From positions 62,001 through 126,000 of the forward strand of contig JAQSCW010000026.1 of assembly GCA_029945625.1 (NCBI GenBank): DNA of 64,000 bases, written 5' to 3'. Positions within the stretch are counted from its first letter, which is position 1; each line of letters starts with the position of its first letter. Below, one piece after another: positions 1-8,270 of this stretch. Source of the DNA: a bacterium. Lineage in GTDB: Bacteria; Bacteroidota; Bacteroidia; B-17B0; Aurantibacillaceae. Under the pieces are notes generated by a model that saw only the letters and a list, made by a program, of their open reading frames with translations, made no database searches and was not told the DNA's origin. Position numbers and translations under genes: made by a program.

Positions 1-247
1 TAAGATCTTTTGTAAAACTGAGAGAAACAATGGCGCTGTTTACATCGCTTAGAAAGGTAGCTCCTGAGCCGGAATAAATACTCCATACATACGAGCTGGG
101 GTTGGCATTGGTGGAGACCGAGAACGTGAGCACTTTATCGGTACATAAATTGGGAGTCACCGGCACAATTGCCACTGTAGGACTTATCTGAGCCCGGGCG
201 GTCAGTGAAAGCAAACAAATTATAGTTAAACGGCAGGCGTTCAGCAT
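1..247 (-). CDS. Secreted PKD/Ig-like protein, partial (N-terminal end only)
   Basis: An open frame reads leftward off the window edge from ATG at 247. It begins MLNACRLTIICLLSLTARAQ, a Sec signal peptide ending in A-R-A-Q, followed by a PKD/Ig-like beginning with a cysteine (PNLCTDKVLTFSV) and the S-Y-V-W strand seen in Bacteroidota adhesin repeats. Only about 82 residues are present, so the function and any C-terminal T9SS signal cannot be judged. It lies 10 bases downstream of the acyl-CoA reductase gene on the same strand, so it may be cotranscribed with it. The call as a secreted surface protein is inference from the signal peptide and repeat style. Confidence 0.7.
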   Translation of the reverse strand, partial: MLNACRLTIICLLSLTARAQISPTVAIVPVTPNLCTDKVLTFSVSTNANPSSYVWSIYSGSGATFLSDVNSAIVSLSFTKDL

Positions 248-257
248 ATATAAATCG

Positions 258-1283
258 TTATAAATTTACTAAAAAATCCAGTGTATTCACATTATCTGCA
301 AAATCAGTAATAACAGGCTGTTGTGAATAACCTAAAGGGATAAATCCTCGTCCCATCACGCACTGGATATGATCTTTATTTTCATGGAGATAGGATTGCA
401 CCTCTTTTTGAGATTCATAATACTGGTAAAAGAGCACGCCCACAGGCGATTGCAGGTCTTTGTTTTCGCGGATCATGAGGAAATTATTATCCAAAAAGGG
501 GATGGATTCGAGCAGGTAGATGGCGCGATGGTAGTCGTAATTATTACCGTATTTTTTATTATTCACCACAAAACCAAAATCTACAATAGATTCAAAAAAT
601 GTATTAAAAACATAGCCTTTAGGGACCAACAACTTGCTCACATTGCGGCAACCGAGTCCAAAGTATTGAAAAATATCGGTGCCGAGGTTTTTTAATTCTT
701 CCCTGCTTTCATTGCCGCTGAGAACAGCCACGGAGGAGCGACTTTTGCGGATGATATTGGGGTATTTTCCAAAATAATAGTGCAGGTGGCTAGCGGTATT
801 GTCACTGCCGGTTGCTATAACGGCATCAAACTTCCCTAATTTTCCATCGGCGAAGAAGATCTGCTTTTCAAATTCGGGCGTGTAGTGGGTAAGAAGTTTA
901 AGAAAAAATGGCAGTAAAATGGTATCATCGCCCGAGAGTTTGATAAGTGCGTTATTACCTGTAAGTAATACACAGAGTACATCGTGGAAGCAGACAAGGG
1001 GAATATTTCCGGCACAAATAATGGCAATCGTTTTTGGTTCTTTTTTGGGAACACTTGTGCAAAATTTTTCAAGTTCGGCTGGATCTAGAAAATGTCGCAG
1101 GTTTTTGATGGCATCGTTCACGAATTCAGGAATGAACCAATTGTTATGAATATGCGCTAATTCAACCACTTTATCCAGTCCTTGATGCAAGCCAAGCTCA
1201 GAGGGCACGGGGGTTTGCGAAAAATGGCGATCGATAAAACTTCCCATCAAGGAAAGCGATTCAATTCTTTGTTTTAAAGTCAT
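258..1283 (-). CDS. LuxC-family acyl-CoA reductase-like protein
   Basis: A 341-residue protein resembling the LuxC/acyl-CoA reductase family (aldehyde-dehydrogenase fold), which reduces acyl-CoA or acyl-enzyme to aldehyde with NAD(P)H. Visible marks are the nucleotide-binding-like stretch ICAGNIPLVCFHDVL near residues 89-103, ATGSDNTASHLHYYFG near 157-172, and a candidate nucleophile Cys212 in YFGLGCRNVSKLLVP. It is shorter than LuxC of luminous bacteria (about 480), as is common for Bacteroidota homologues. It is divergent from a ferredoxin gene with an 88-base gap; this pairing is familiar in the phylum. No other lux gene is near, so bioluminescence is not implied. The native substrate is unknown. 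Confidence 0.8.
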   Translation of the reverse strand: MTLKQRIESLSLMGSFIDRHFSQTPVPSELGLHQGLDKVVELAHIHNNWFIPEFVNDAIKNLRHFLDPAELEKFCTSVPKKEPKTIAIICAGNIPLVCFHDVLCVLLTGNNALIKLSGDDTILLPFFLKLLTHYTPEFEKQIFFADGKLGKFDAVIATGSDNTASHLHYYFGKYPNIIRKSRSSVAVLSGNESREELKNLGTDIFQYFGLGCRNVSKLLVPKGYVFNTFFESIVDFGFVVNNKKYGNNYDYHRAIYLLESIPFLDNNFLMIRENKDLQSPVGVLFYQYYESQKEVQSYLHENKDHIQCVMGRGFIPLGYSQQPVITDFADNVNTLDFLVNL

Positions 1284-1295
1284 AAATTTTGGTCG

Positions 1296-1303
1296 TATAT
1301 TTG
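1296..1303 (+). promoter_or_regulatory. Candidate -7 promoter box for ferredoxin gene
   Basis: TATATTTG matches the Bacteroidota -7 consensus TAnnTTTG exactly and lies 68 bases before the ferredoxin start in the divergent intergenic gap. A TTTG at 1268-1271 could be the -33 element, but the spacing of 24 is longer than usual. Based on motif match only. Confidence 0.4.
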
Positions 1304-1371
1304 TCTGCTAGAAAAATGGTCTATAATTAAAGGCCCCGATTCAGTAACAAAGCACAAAACTATCAAAAAAA

Positions 1372-1722
1372 ATGGCAATAAAGATCACAGACGAATGTAT
1401 AAATTGCGGCGCTTGCGAGCCCGAATGTCCAAATAATGCAATCTACGAAGGCGGCGCTGAATGGCGTTTTGCCGATGGTACAACCGTGAAGGGGAAATTT
1501 AAAGGACACAACAGTGGGCTTGAAGTAGATGCCGATGATCCGCAAACTCCAAAAAGCATGGATGTGTATTATATTGTGAGTGATAAGTGCACCGAATGTG
1601 TGGGTTTTCATGATGAGCCTCAGTGCGCGGCGGTTTGTCCGGTTGATTGCTGTATAAAGGACGATGATGTGGTGGAAGCCAATGAGCAGTTACTTGGCAA
1701 AAAGGCGGCCTTGCATATTTAA
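1372..1722 (+). CDS. 2x[4Fe-4S] ferredoxin
   Basis: A 116-residue low-potential electron carrier. The first cluster motif is C9-x2-C12-x2-C15-x3-C19-P; the second is C73-x2-C76-x8-C85-x3-C89-P, with the 8-residue spacing of the Alvin (Allochromatium)-type ferredoxins. Cys93 and Cys94 follow. Between the clusters lies an insertion of about 40 residues with an acidic segment ([12 protein letters not shown]) that is normal in Bacteroidota homologues. The gene is divergent from the acyl-CoA reductase-like gene and might supply or accept electrons for it, but this is inference. Soluble, cytoplasmic. The ATG is preceded by an A-rich leader and no Shine-Dalgarno. Confidence 0.93.
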   Translation: MAIKITDECINCGACEPECPNNAIYEGGAEWRFADGTTVKGKFKGHNSGLEVDADDPQTPKSMDVYYIVSDKCTECVGFHDEPQCAAVCPVDCCIKDDDVVEANEQLLGKKAALHI

Positions 1723-1768
1723 GAAGCGGGCATTTTCATTTTTTCCCTCTTAAATCTTTAGAAGTTGT

Positions 1769-1825
1769 AACCGCAATTAGACAGTAGGAGCCTTCTTTAA
1801 GGCGATTAACTGTCTTAGTGCGGTT
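1769..1825. repeat. Imperfect inverted repeat (stem-loop) after ferredoxin gene
   Basis: Arms 1769-1785 and 1809-1825 are complementary at 15 of 17 positions (AACCGCA at the outer left, TGCGGTT at the outer right). The 23-base interior itself contains CCTT-CTTT-AAGG. It sits between convergent genes and may act as a bidirectional transcription terminator, although no long T-run follows directly. Confidence 0.6.
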
Positions 1826-1836
1826 AATCCCGATTT

Positions 1837-1890
1837 AGTGTTTGTTAGGGTTTCGAATCTTTTAATATCAATTAAACCCTTACAAACACT
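1837..1890. repeat. Second inverted repeat, 17-bp arms with one mismatch
   Basis: Arms 1837-1853 and 1874-1890 pair at 16 of 17 positions around a 20-base AT-rich loop. It follows the preceding stem-loop by 11 bases. Both are in the 234-base gap between convergent genes. A terminator or a small mobile-type repeat is possible; there is no coding sequence here. Confidence 0.6.
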
Positions 1891-1956
1891 TACATCGCAA
1901 GCAGATGCTTTTTCAACGCCTGTTTAGGGTTTAATAAGACGATGACGAGCGCCTGA

Positions 1957-2451
1957 TTAGTTCATCGGTCGAAAAATCTTTACAATACCTTTGCTGACGC
2001 TTTGTATCTCGAAGGGATCGAGCCCCACTTTGCGACCATGTGAATCGGTGTTTTGCTGGGCCAATACATAATTTCCTTTGGAATTAACTTCATAAATAAT
2101 TGCGGTGTGGTGCGCCAGATCTTCGTGAAAGATCCTGTTGCCGCGTCGGTAATTAAGTTCCACCCCTTCAAATTGGATGATATCGCCCGGAAAAATGCAC
2201 TCTTCCGACTTCTTTAGTTCTTTGCCAAAAGAGAATTGGTGATCCCAGGTAGCACCCACGGTGTTAAGGGCTTCGGAAGCCAAATCCCAACATTCTCCGC
2301 GCCCCACTTTTTTAGAAATCTGTGTCTTCACAAAGGCCACTACCTTTTTATTTAGATCAGGTATGGGTCCGCATTCAGGCAGAGGTGCATAAAAAGAAGA
2401 GTTCAGGAGAATAAAAGGAAGCAGAAAAAAGTATAAATGCCATTTGCTCAT
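1957..2451 (-). CDS. Secreted CHAP/NlpC-like cysteine hydrolase, hypothetical
   Basis: A 164-residue protein with an N-terminal hydrophobic signal (FFLLPFILLNSSFYA). The core has the order Cys54 in GRGECWDLA, a GDIIQFEG strand near 89-96, and His115 in HHTAIIYEV, followed by NYVLAQQNT. This Cys-(PGDIIxF)-His arrangement is that of papain-like CHAP/NlpC peptidases or amidases acting on peptidoglycan or other amide bonds. I do not recognise a named family. It is probably exported to the periplasm. It is the last gene downstream of the E1 gene on the same strand, about 80 bases away. Confidence 0.6.
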   Translation of the reverse strand: MSKWHLYFFLLPFILLNSSFYAPLPECGPIPDLNKKVVAFVKTQISKKVGRGECWDLASEALNTVGATWDHQFSFGKELKKSEECIFPGDIIQFEGVELNYRRGNRIFHEDLAHHTAIIYEVNSKGNYVLAQQNTDSHGRKVGLDPFEIQSVSKGIVKIFRPMN

Positions 2452-2531
2452 CGTATAAGTTCTAGAGGTTAAAAAATCAAAGCTCCTTTATTCAAAACAG
2501 TCCTGCACCTTTCGCATCCTACAAGAGGCAC

Positions 2532-4625
2532 CTAAAACTGCAGAAGTTCTTGAATGGCCTTTTCCACTTTTGAGGCGTTTGGCAGCATGGTGAATTCGAG
2601 TGTAGCGTTTAATGGAATGGCCGGCAAATTTTCGGCACCCAACACCTTTACCGGAGCATCAAGCGAATGGAAGCAAGCCGAGCTGATGCGGGCGGCGATA
2701 CTTTGGGCAAAGCCATTCAGTGAAGGTTCTTCAGTTAACACCATCACCTTGCCGTGCTTGCGGGCACCTTCAACAATTGCGTGTTCGTCGAGTGGGAAAA
2801 TTGTTCGTAGGTCGAGGATTTCGATTTGACCGGCAAATTTTTTAGCCGCTGCTTTGGCCCAGTATACTCCCATGCCATAAGTAATTATGATAAGTGATTT
2901 GCCTTTTGCAATTTGTTCTTCGTCGGCCTCAATAACTATTCGCGCTTTACCAAAGGGGAGGATGTAATCTTCATCGGGTTCAATGGTTTTGGCATCTTCC
3001 GTGCCTTTTATTTTACTCCAGTAAAGTCCTTTATGTTCGAGGATCACTACCGGGTTGGGGTCGTAATAAGCCGCTTTCATGAGTCCTTTAAGATCGGCGC
3101 CGGTGCTTGGGTAAGCGATCTTTATGCCGCGAATATTCGCCAGCACACTTTCAATACTGCTCGAATGGTAAGGTCCACCACTTCCATAAGCGCCAATAGG
3201 CACTCTTAAGATCATACTCACGGGCCATTTGCCATTTGATAAATAACAACTGCGACTTACTTCGGTAAACAGCTGATTGAGACCCGGCCAAATATAATCG
3301 GCAAATTGTACCTCCACAATGGGTTTGAGTCCGGCAGCGCTCATGCCTACCGTTGAGCCTATAATAAATGCTTCCTGAATAGGAGTATTAAAGACCCGGT
3401 GACCGCCAAATTGTTGCGCCAGGGTGGCTGCTTCGCGAAACACGCCGCCCAGTCGGGCACCTACATCCTGTCCATACAACAAACATTCGGGATGTTTGCT
3501 CATTAATTCTCTGATGGCGAACAAGGCACTGTCCACCATGACGGTTGGCTGCTTGCCGAGGGGACTTCTGTTTCCTTTTTCTTCTGTTACCGGAGTGGGA
3601 GCAAATTCGTGCGTAAACAGGTCCTCGGGTCGTGGGTCTTCTTCCAACAGCGCCCTTTGATAATCGGCTTCCACAAGCATTTCGGCCCTTTCCTCCAGTA
3701 TTTTTAATTCCAAAGCATCCACGCCACCTATAATGAGTTGATTGCGCAGGCGTGGCAAAGGATCTTTTTTTTCAGCATCCTGGAGGTCATCGCGGTACCA
3801 TTCTTTTCTCACACCACTGGTATGATGGTTCAATAAGGGCACTTTGGCATGAATAAGCATGGGGCGTCTCTCTTTGCGAATCACCTCAAGAAATTCTTTG
3901 ATGGTGTTGTAGCTAAGAATAAAATCGGTTCCATCAATTGTTCGGGCTTCAATTCCTTTAAAACCTTTGGCAAACTCGTTCATATCCTGAGAGCGGATTT
4001 CGCTGGAATGCGCGCTGATGTCCCAGTCATTATCCTGAATCAGAAAAAGAATGGGAAGTTGTTTTAAGCTGGCCATGTGCAAGGCTTCCGACACTTCGCC
4101 TTCGGTACAGCTGGCATCGCCCATAGAACAAACTGCAATTGGGTTGTTTCCTTTATAGTCGGCGGCCATGCCATTTTTCTCTATGTATTGCAATCCTAAT
4201 GCAATGCCTGTAGTTGGAATGGCTTGCATGCCGGTGGCACTGGATTGGTGTGGGATTTTCGGCATGTCATCTCGTCTCAAGCTGGGATGCGAGTAATACG
4301 TTCTTCCGCCCGAAAATGGATCGTTTCGTTTTGCCAGCAATTGAAGCATGAGGTCAAATGGTTGCATGCCAATTCCCAATAAAACACTGTCATCGCGATA
4401 ATAAGCGCTCAGGAAGTCCTGCGGCAACAGTTGTAAGCCCAATGCCAATTGTATGGCTTCGTGACCACGACTGGTAGCGTGTACGTATTTTGCGGTCACT
4501 TCACGGTTAGCTTCAAACAAGCTGGTCATGCTTTTGGCAGTACACATCAATTCGTAAGCTTTTTTTAAAATGTCGAGGGGAATCTTAGTCTTCACAGTCG
4601 TTGCTTTTGATGAAATGTCTTCCAT
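2532..4625 (-). CDS. 2-oxoacid dehydrogenase E1, fused alpha and beta subunits
   Basis: Thiamine-diphosphate-dependent E1 component, most like branched-chain 2-oxoacid (or acetoin/pyruvate-type) dehydrogenases, which decarboxylate a 2-oxoacid and pass the acyl group to E2 lipoate. The first half is the alpha subunit, with the ThDP/Mg motif GDASCTEGEVSEA and the later DNDWDIS. The second half is the beta subunit (LLYGQDVG, NTPIQEAFIIGSTVGM, transketolase C-terminal ILDLRTIFPLDEHAI). The frame stays open 96 codons further upstream, but that part overlaps the divergent lipoprotein gene and lacks E1 similarity, so ATG at 4625 (MEDISSKATT) is chosen, giving 697 residues. No E2 or E3 gene is nearby. 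The substrate cannot be set from sequence alone. Confidence 0.88.
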   Translation of the reverse strand: MEDISSKATTVKTKIPLDILKKAYELMCTAKSMTSLFEANREVTAKYVHATSRGHEAIQLALGLQLLPQDFLSAYYRDDSVLLGIGMQPFDLMLQLLAKRNDPFSGGRTYYSHPSLRRDDMPKIPHQSSATGMQAIPTTGIALGLQYIEKNGMAADYKGNNPIAVCSMGDASCTEGEVSEALHMASLKQLPILFLIQDNDWDISAHSSEIRSQDMNEFAKGFKGIEARTIDGTDFILSYNTIKEFLEVIRKERRPMLIHAKVPLLNHHTSGVRKEWYRDDLQDAEKKDPLPRLRNQLIIGGVDALELKILEERAEMLVEADYQRALLEEDPRPEDLFTHEFAPTPVTEEKGNRSPLGKQPTVMVDSALFAIRELMSKHPECLLYGQDVGARLGGVFREAATLAQQFGGHRVFNTPIQEAFIIGSTVGMSAAGLKPIVEVQFADYIWPGLNQLFTEVSRSCYLSNGKWPVSMILRVPIGAYGSGGPYHSSSIESVLANIRGIKIAYPSTGADLKGLMKAAYYDPNPVVILEHKGLYWSKIKGTEDAKTIEPDEDYILPFGKARIVIEADEEQIAKGKSLIIITYGMGVYWAKAAAKKFAGQIEILDLRTIFPLDEHAIVEGARKHGKVMVLTEEPSLNGFAQSIAARISSACFHSLDAPVKVLGAENLPAIPLNATLEFTMLPNASKVEKAIQELLQF

Positions 4626-4768
4626 TACCAATAATAATGCTTTAAAAATAGACAATTTTGGTCCAAGTACCCAGCAAATAAAGGATAAATTTAAATTAAC
4701 ACGGTATTGTACAAAATTGATTTTGAATTCGTTAAATGCAACGCATCTTCCGGTTATATTTATAGGAA

Positions 4769-5365
4769 ATGAAATTGCCTCGCTTATACACCTGCTTATA
4801 TGTCTGTATTTTAGCGCTTGCCATTGTTTTGAGCGCCTGTAAACATACGAAGCAGGAGCAGAAGGTTTCAGAAGCGTCGCACAGACCCGCGGAGGTGGCC
4901 AAAATACCTGCAACGCCTCCTGTTAAGGCAAAAAACCAACACAACCCTTCAACAGAACTGGAGCAGAAGGTGGCGCTAAATGCCCGTGAGCTGCGTGAAA
5001 ATAAATTGTACGCTTTTATCAACGAGTGGTATGGTTCTCCCTACAAATACGGCGGTTGTCAGAAAAGCGGGATCGATTGCAGTTGTTTTACAAATTTGTT
5101 GTACCAACAGGTGTATGGAAAAAACATACCGCGTTCGGCTGCCGAAATATTTAAGTCTTGTGATGAGATAGGACTGGAGGAAGTTGGGGAAGGGGATTTT
5201 GTTTTTTTTAAGATAGGAGGCAAGAGTATTTCTCACGTGGGGGTGTATCTTCGAAAAAATTATTTTATCCACGCGAGTACCAGCGAAGGGGTGGTTCTGA
5301 ATAATTTGGAAGAGGCGTACTATAAAAAGTATTTTTTTTGCGCCGGTAAGGTAAAAAAATCATGA
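4769..5365 (+). CDS. NlpC/P60-family cell-wall hydrolase lipoprotein
   Basis: A 198-residue lipoprotein. The signal peptide ends in the lipobox LSAC with Cys24, predicting an outer-membrane lipid anchor. A linker precedes the NlpC/P60 domain with catalytic Cys104 in GIDCSCF (family form DCSGF), His156 in ISHVGVYL and His168 in FIHAS. Such enzymes cleave peptide bonds in peptidoglycan stem peptides (Spr/MepS-like). The stop overlaps the next start by four bases (ATGA), so the two are translationally coupled. Divergent from the E1 gene. Confidence 0.9.
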   Translation: MKLPRLYTCLYVCILALAIVLSACKHTKQEQKVSEASHRPAEVAKIPATPPVKAKNQHNPSTELEQKVALNARELRENKLYAFINEWYGSPYKYGGCQKSGIDCSCFTNLLYQQVYGKNIPRSAAEIFKSCDEIGLEEVGEGDFVFFKIGGKSISHVGVYLRKNYFIHASTSEGVVLNNLEEAYYKKYFFCAGKVKKS

Positions 5366-6510
5366 TGGAAGGTCTTCAACTATCGATTCCGCAAAGGATC
5401 CAACTACTAAAAAATGTAGTGGTGTTTTCTCTTCTGGCGTCGCTATACTTGAGTGTTCACCTGTGGGCCGGAGAACGAAATTTCCCGTATACTTCCCTAT
5501 TTTTTTCTGCGCACATAACACCTCCCTACGATTATATGTATTTGATTCTGATCACATTTTTTTGTTTGGCATCATTCGTTCTCAAATGGCAGCGGCTTTT
5601 TATTTTTCTTAGTGTACTTGTTTGTGCCTGGTTAGTTGTTTGCGACCTCACGCGTTTACAGCCCTGGCTATATTACTACGCCAGCCTGCTGCTGATTTAT
5701 ATTTTTTACGATGGGCGAGTGGATGATTCTAATAAATACACATCCTATTTTATCATCCTTCAACTGGTGGTTGCCTCAGTTTATTTTTATACGGGAATCA
5801 GTCAAATGAACAAAAACTTTGTGGACTCTGAGTTCATACTGGTGATTTCACCATTGAAAGAATTTATGAGTGAACGGCAGTTTTTGCTTTTGGCCAAAAT
5901 GGGGAAAGCCGTGCCATATATTTTAACAGGCGTAGGCATAGGTCTAATGGTCTCTTCCATCCGTTTTTTGGCGGTAGCTCTGGCCATCGTGATGCATTTT
6001 TTGCTTTTGCTGTTTCTCTTTCCCTCGGTAAAAAACCCCAATTACGCCTTATGGTTGAGTAATTTGGTGTTTATTCTGCTTTTATTTTTGTTGTTTTCCG
6101 GAAAAACAAAACAGCGGTATTTCAGCCCCACCTTCCTTCTGCAAGTGCCCATCTTTTACGTGTTTGTATTTTTATTCGTTTTGGCACCTGCTTTTAACCG
6201 CTCGGGAGGCTGGCCAGACTTCCTTTCGTCGAATTTCAGGTCCGGAAACAACAATACGGCGCTGGTACGCTTTAGTGAGCGGGTATATGAGAAGCTTCCC
6301 TTGGTTGAGCGGCAATTTGTGCTTTATTCGGGCAACGGCTATATCTTAGATTATCAGGACTGGTGCCTGAAGGAGCTGCATTCTGAGTGTTTTCCCGATA
6401 AAAAGGTGTTTACCCGTATTTACGATCATGTAGTTAGTTTAAATGCTGAGGATGTTAAAGAAATAGAATTGAAATGTGTCCTACACCATGGTTTATTGCG
6501 TAAACCGTAA
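5362..6510 (+). CDS. Polytopic membrane protein, HTTM/DoxX-like, unknown function
   Basis: A 382-residue integral membrane protein with roughly nine hydrophobic helices spread over residues 15-285 and a soluble C-terminal tail of about 95 residues. The central stretch (VYFYTGISQMNKNF, MGKAVPYILTGVGIGLM) resembles the HTTM/vitamin-K-carboxylase-like membrane domain found in Bacteroidota, but I cannot confirm this. No enzymatic motif is clear. It is coupled by a 4-base overlap to the NlpC/P60 lipoprotein gene, which suggests an envelope role. Confidence 0.6.
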   Translation: MMEGLQLSIPQRIQLLKNVVVFSLLASLYLSVHLWAGERNFPYTSLFFSAHITPPYDYMYLILITFFCLASFVLKWQRLFIFLSVLVCAWLVVCDLTRLQPWLYYYASLLLIYIFYDGRVDDSNKYTSYFIILQLVVASVYFYTGISQMNKNFVDSEFILVISPLKEFMSERQFLLLAKMGKAVPYILTGVGIGLMVSSIRFLAVALAIVMHFLLLLFLFPSVKNPNYALWLSNLVFILLLFLLFSGKTKQRYFSPTFLLQVPIFYVFVFLFVLAPAFNRSGGWPDFLSSNFRSGNNNTALVRFSERVYEKLPLVERQFVLYSGNGYILDYQDWCLKELHSECFPDKKVFTRIYDHVVSLNAEDVKEIELKCVLHHGLLRKP

Positions 6511-6543
6511 GGTAATTTTATATTTGTGTAAAGTTTCAAATTG

Positions 6544-7191
6544 ATGAACAGGATTTTGATTGGCGTAAATGCCATTTTAGTGGTTGCGGTGGCGTTTTTG
6601 TTTTATAAAGTAAACCTAAATGAGGGTTCGCATGAAGAAGGCAAGAAGGCTCCTGAACAAAGCGCATCGGTGAAGACGGAGGTAGTGAAGCGAATTGAGG
6701 CGGCGGCAACTCCTGTAACCGGGAAAATCGCATTTATAGATATTGACCGCCTGAATGAAGAGAGTCTGGAGATTGGTGATCTGGTAGCGGAAACTAAACG
6801 CAGAAAGACCAATATTGAGGCCAGTGTTGAAAGTCTAAGCATGCGTTATCAAAAAAAGGTTGAAGAGTTTCAACTGTCGCAAAAAGCCGGAATTGCTTCG
6901 CAAAGTGAATTGGAGGCAAAGGCCCGTGAAATTCAAGAAATTGAAAAGGAGGCCCAGAACAAACAGTTGCAAATGGATAATTTGTCGATGGATATTAATG
7001 ACAAGAACATTCAATTTCAAAAAAACGTAAAGAATTTTCTCATCAATTGGAACAAAGGACGCTACGATTTTATACTTTCCTATAGTGATGCAGTTCCCAG
7101 CATGCTACTTGGTAATACAACACTGGAGGTTACCGATGAGATCATTAAGTCACTGAACGAGGAATACAAGGCCGCGAAATCAAAAAAATAA
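6544..7191 (+). CDS. OmpH/Skp-family periplasmic chaperone-like protein
   Basis: A 215-residue protein with an N-terminal signal anchor (ILIGVNAILVVAVAFLFYKV), a short linker, and then GKIAFIDIDRLNEES, the typical Skp/OmpH opening strand. A long charged coiled coil (about residues 85-165) and the C-terminal segment YDFILSYSDAVPSMLLG, matching the family's closing beta hairpin, follow. Skp-type trimers hold unfolded outer-membrane proteins. ATG at 6544 is used; a TTG directly before it is in frame. It lies 4 bases before the pyrophosphohydrolase gene and is likely cotranscribed. Confidence 0.82.
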   Translation: MNRILIGVNAILVVAVAFLFYKVNLNEGSHEEGKKAPEQSASVKTEVVKRIEAAATPVTGKIAFIDIDRLNEESLEIGDLVAETKRRKTNIEASVESLSMRYQKKVEEFQLSQKAGIASQSELEAKAREIQEIEKEAQNKQLQMDNLSMDINDKNIQFQKNVKNFLINWNKGRYDFILSYSDAVPSMLLGNTTLEVTDEIIKSLNEEYKAAKSKK

Positions 7192-7195
7192 GGAT

Positions 7196-7588
7196 ATGAG
7201 TAAACTGCGTGAAAAAATTGAGTCGGTAGCTGAATTTCATGAGGTATTCAAAATTGGGAATGCCGACACCATCCAATTGATTGAGGAAAGGGACTATACC
7301 CTGAGGTACAATCTGATAAAGGAAGAAAATGAGGAATACCTGGATGCCTGCAAAACCGGAGATATTGTTGAGATTGCCGATGCATTAGGGGATCAACTTT
7401 ATATTTTATTCGGAACCATTTTAAAACACGGACTTCAGCATAAGATTGAAGAAGTGTATGACGAAATTCACCGCAGTAACATGAGCAAACTCGATGAGCA
7501 GGGCCTTCCTATTTTTAGGGAAGATGGTAAGATCCTAAAATCAAGCTTGTATTTTAGACCGAATATAAAATCCATACTGGATAAATAA
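7196..7588 (+). CDS. MazG/HisE-like nucleotide pyrophosphohydrolase
   Basis: A 130-residue all-alpha NTP-pyrophosphatase-type protein. The metal-binding pattern is present: KEENEEYLDAC (ExxE) in one helix and EIADALGDQLYILFG (ExxD with following D) in the next, then YDEIHRSNMSKLD. It probably hydrolyses a (d)NTP or PRA-type nucleotide to the monophosphate plus pyrophosphate. Bacteroidota annotate close relatives as phosphoribosyl-ATP pyrophosphohydrolase, but the missing his operon argues for housecleaning rather than histidine synthesis. AGGA lies just before the ATG. Confidence 0.8.
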   Translation: MSKLREKIESVAEFHEVFKIGNADTIQLIEERDYTLRYNLIKEENEEYLDACKTGDIVEIADALGDQLYILFGTILKHGLQHKIEEVYDEIHRSNMSKLDEQGLPIFREDGKILKSSLYFRPNIKSILDK

Positions 7589-7615
7589 TAGTTCCTCCCG
7601 CACTATTTTAGTTTT
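7587..7615 (+). terminator. Weak hairpin between convergent genes
   Basis: AATAGT (7587-7592) pairs with ACTATT (7602-7607) around a 9-base loop and is followed by TTAGTTTTT. The stem is short and AT-rich, overlapping the stop region of the pyrophosphohydrolase gene; it could terminate both convergent transcripts. Confidence 0.3.
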
Positions 7616-7617
7616 TA

Positions 7618-8256
7618 CTAGCGGAAAGCGCTCATTACCTGTAACACAAAAAATTTTCCCAGTTCTGGTTTTAGTATCAGAATAAAGGCTACACCAAACA
7701 TGGCACCCCAGAAATGGGATTCATGACTGATGTTATCTGTATAAGACGAAGTTTTCTTTCGGCGGATGAGGTAATAGCTGACGCCAAGCAGTAAAACGCC
7801 TGCGAGCCAGCCCTGCATTGGAAAAAAGAACAAATAAATTTTACTCATAGGGCTGATCATGATAAAACAAAACATCACCGACGAGATGGCTCCACTTGCA
7901 CCAAGGGAGGAATAATCAGGATTATTTTTATTTCGAAAGTACTCTGTGATAGAGGCGGCATAAATGCCCCCGGTAAATAATAATATATAATACAACTTAC
8001 CCCAACGTGGATCAAAAATGGCGGGGTTGGAAAAAAAACCTTGCTCAAGGTACAAACCGAAGCTATAAAGGGCCAAACAATTAAAAGCCAAATGCATGTA
8101 ATCGCCATGGATAAATGCGTGAGTGAGAAACCGGTAATGTTCACCGTGGTGATGAATGGAGTAGGGGTGAAACAGGTACTTGGCCATAACAGCCCGGTCG
8201 TTGAAGCAGTATATTGAAAAAGAAATGATAAGCGCAAGAAAGGTGTAAGTTATCAT
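7618..8256 (-). CDS. Rhomboid-family intramembrane serine protease
   Basis: A 212-residue protein with about six membrane helices. The active-site features are visible: HGDYMHLAFNCLALYSFG (His and Asn of the oxyanion region), the catalytic serine in GASGAISS, and a catalytic His in SHESHFWGAMFG within the last helices. Rhomboids cleave transmembrane segments of substrate proteins in the inner membrane. It is first convergent with the pyrophosphohydrolase gene and follows the YhhQ-type transporter gene by 14 bases on the same strand, so it is probably in one operon with it. Confidence 0.93.
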   Translation of the reverse strand: MITYTFLALIISFSIYCFNDRAVMAKYLFHPYSIHHHGEHYRFLTHAFIHGDYMHLAFNCLALYSFGLYLEQGFFSNPAIFDPRWGKLYYILLFTGGIYAASITEYFRNKNNPDYSSLGASGAISSVMFCFIMISPMSKIYLFFFPMQGWLAGVLLLGVSYYLIRRKKTSSYTDNISHESHFWGAMFGVAFILILKPELGKFFVLQVMSAFR

Positions 8257-8270
8257 AGGTGAAAATAGAA

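Noticed and set aside
258-1283. Bioluminescence (lux) locus
   Set aside because: Only a LuxC-family reductase is present. No luxAB, luxD or luxE genes are nearby.
1848-1860. GGTTTCGAATC-like text resembling a tRNA T-arm
   Set aside because: No acceptor or anticodon arms can be built around it. It is part of an inverted repeat.
4626-4913. 96-codon extension of the E1 gene
   Set aside because: It overlaps the divergent NlpC/P60 gene and has no E1 likeness. ATG at 4625 gives a normal N terminus.
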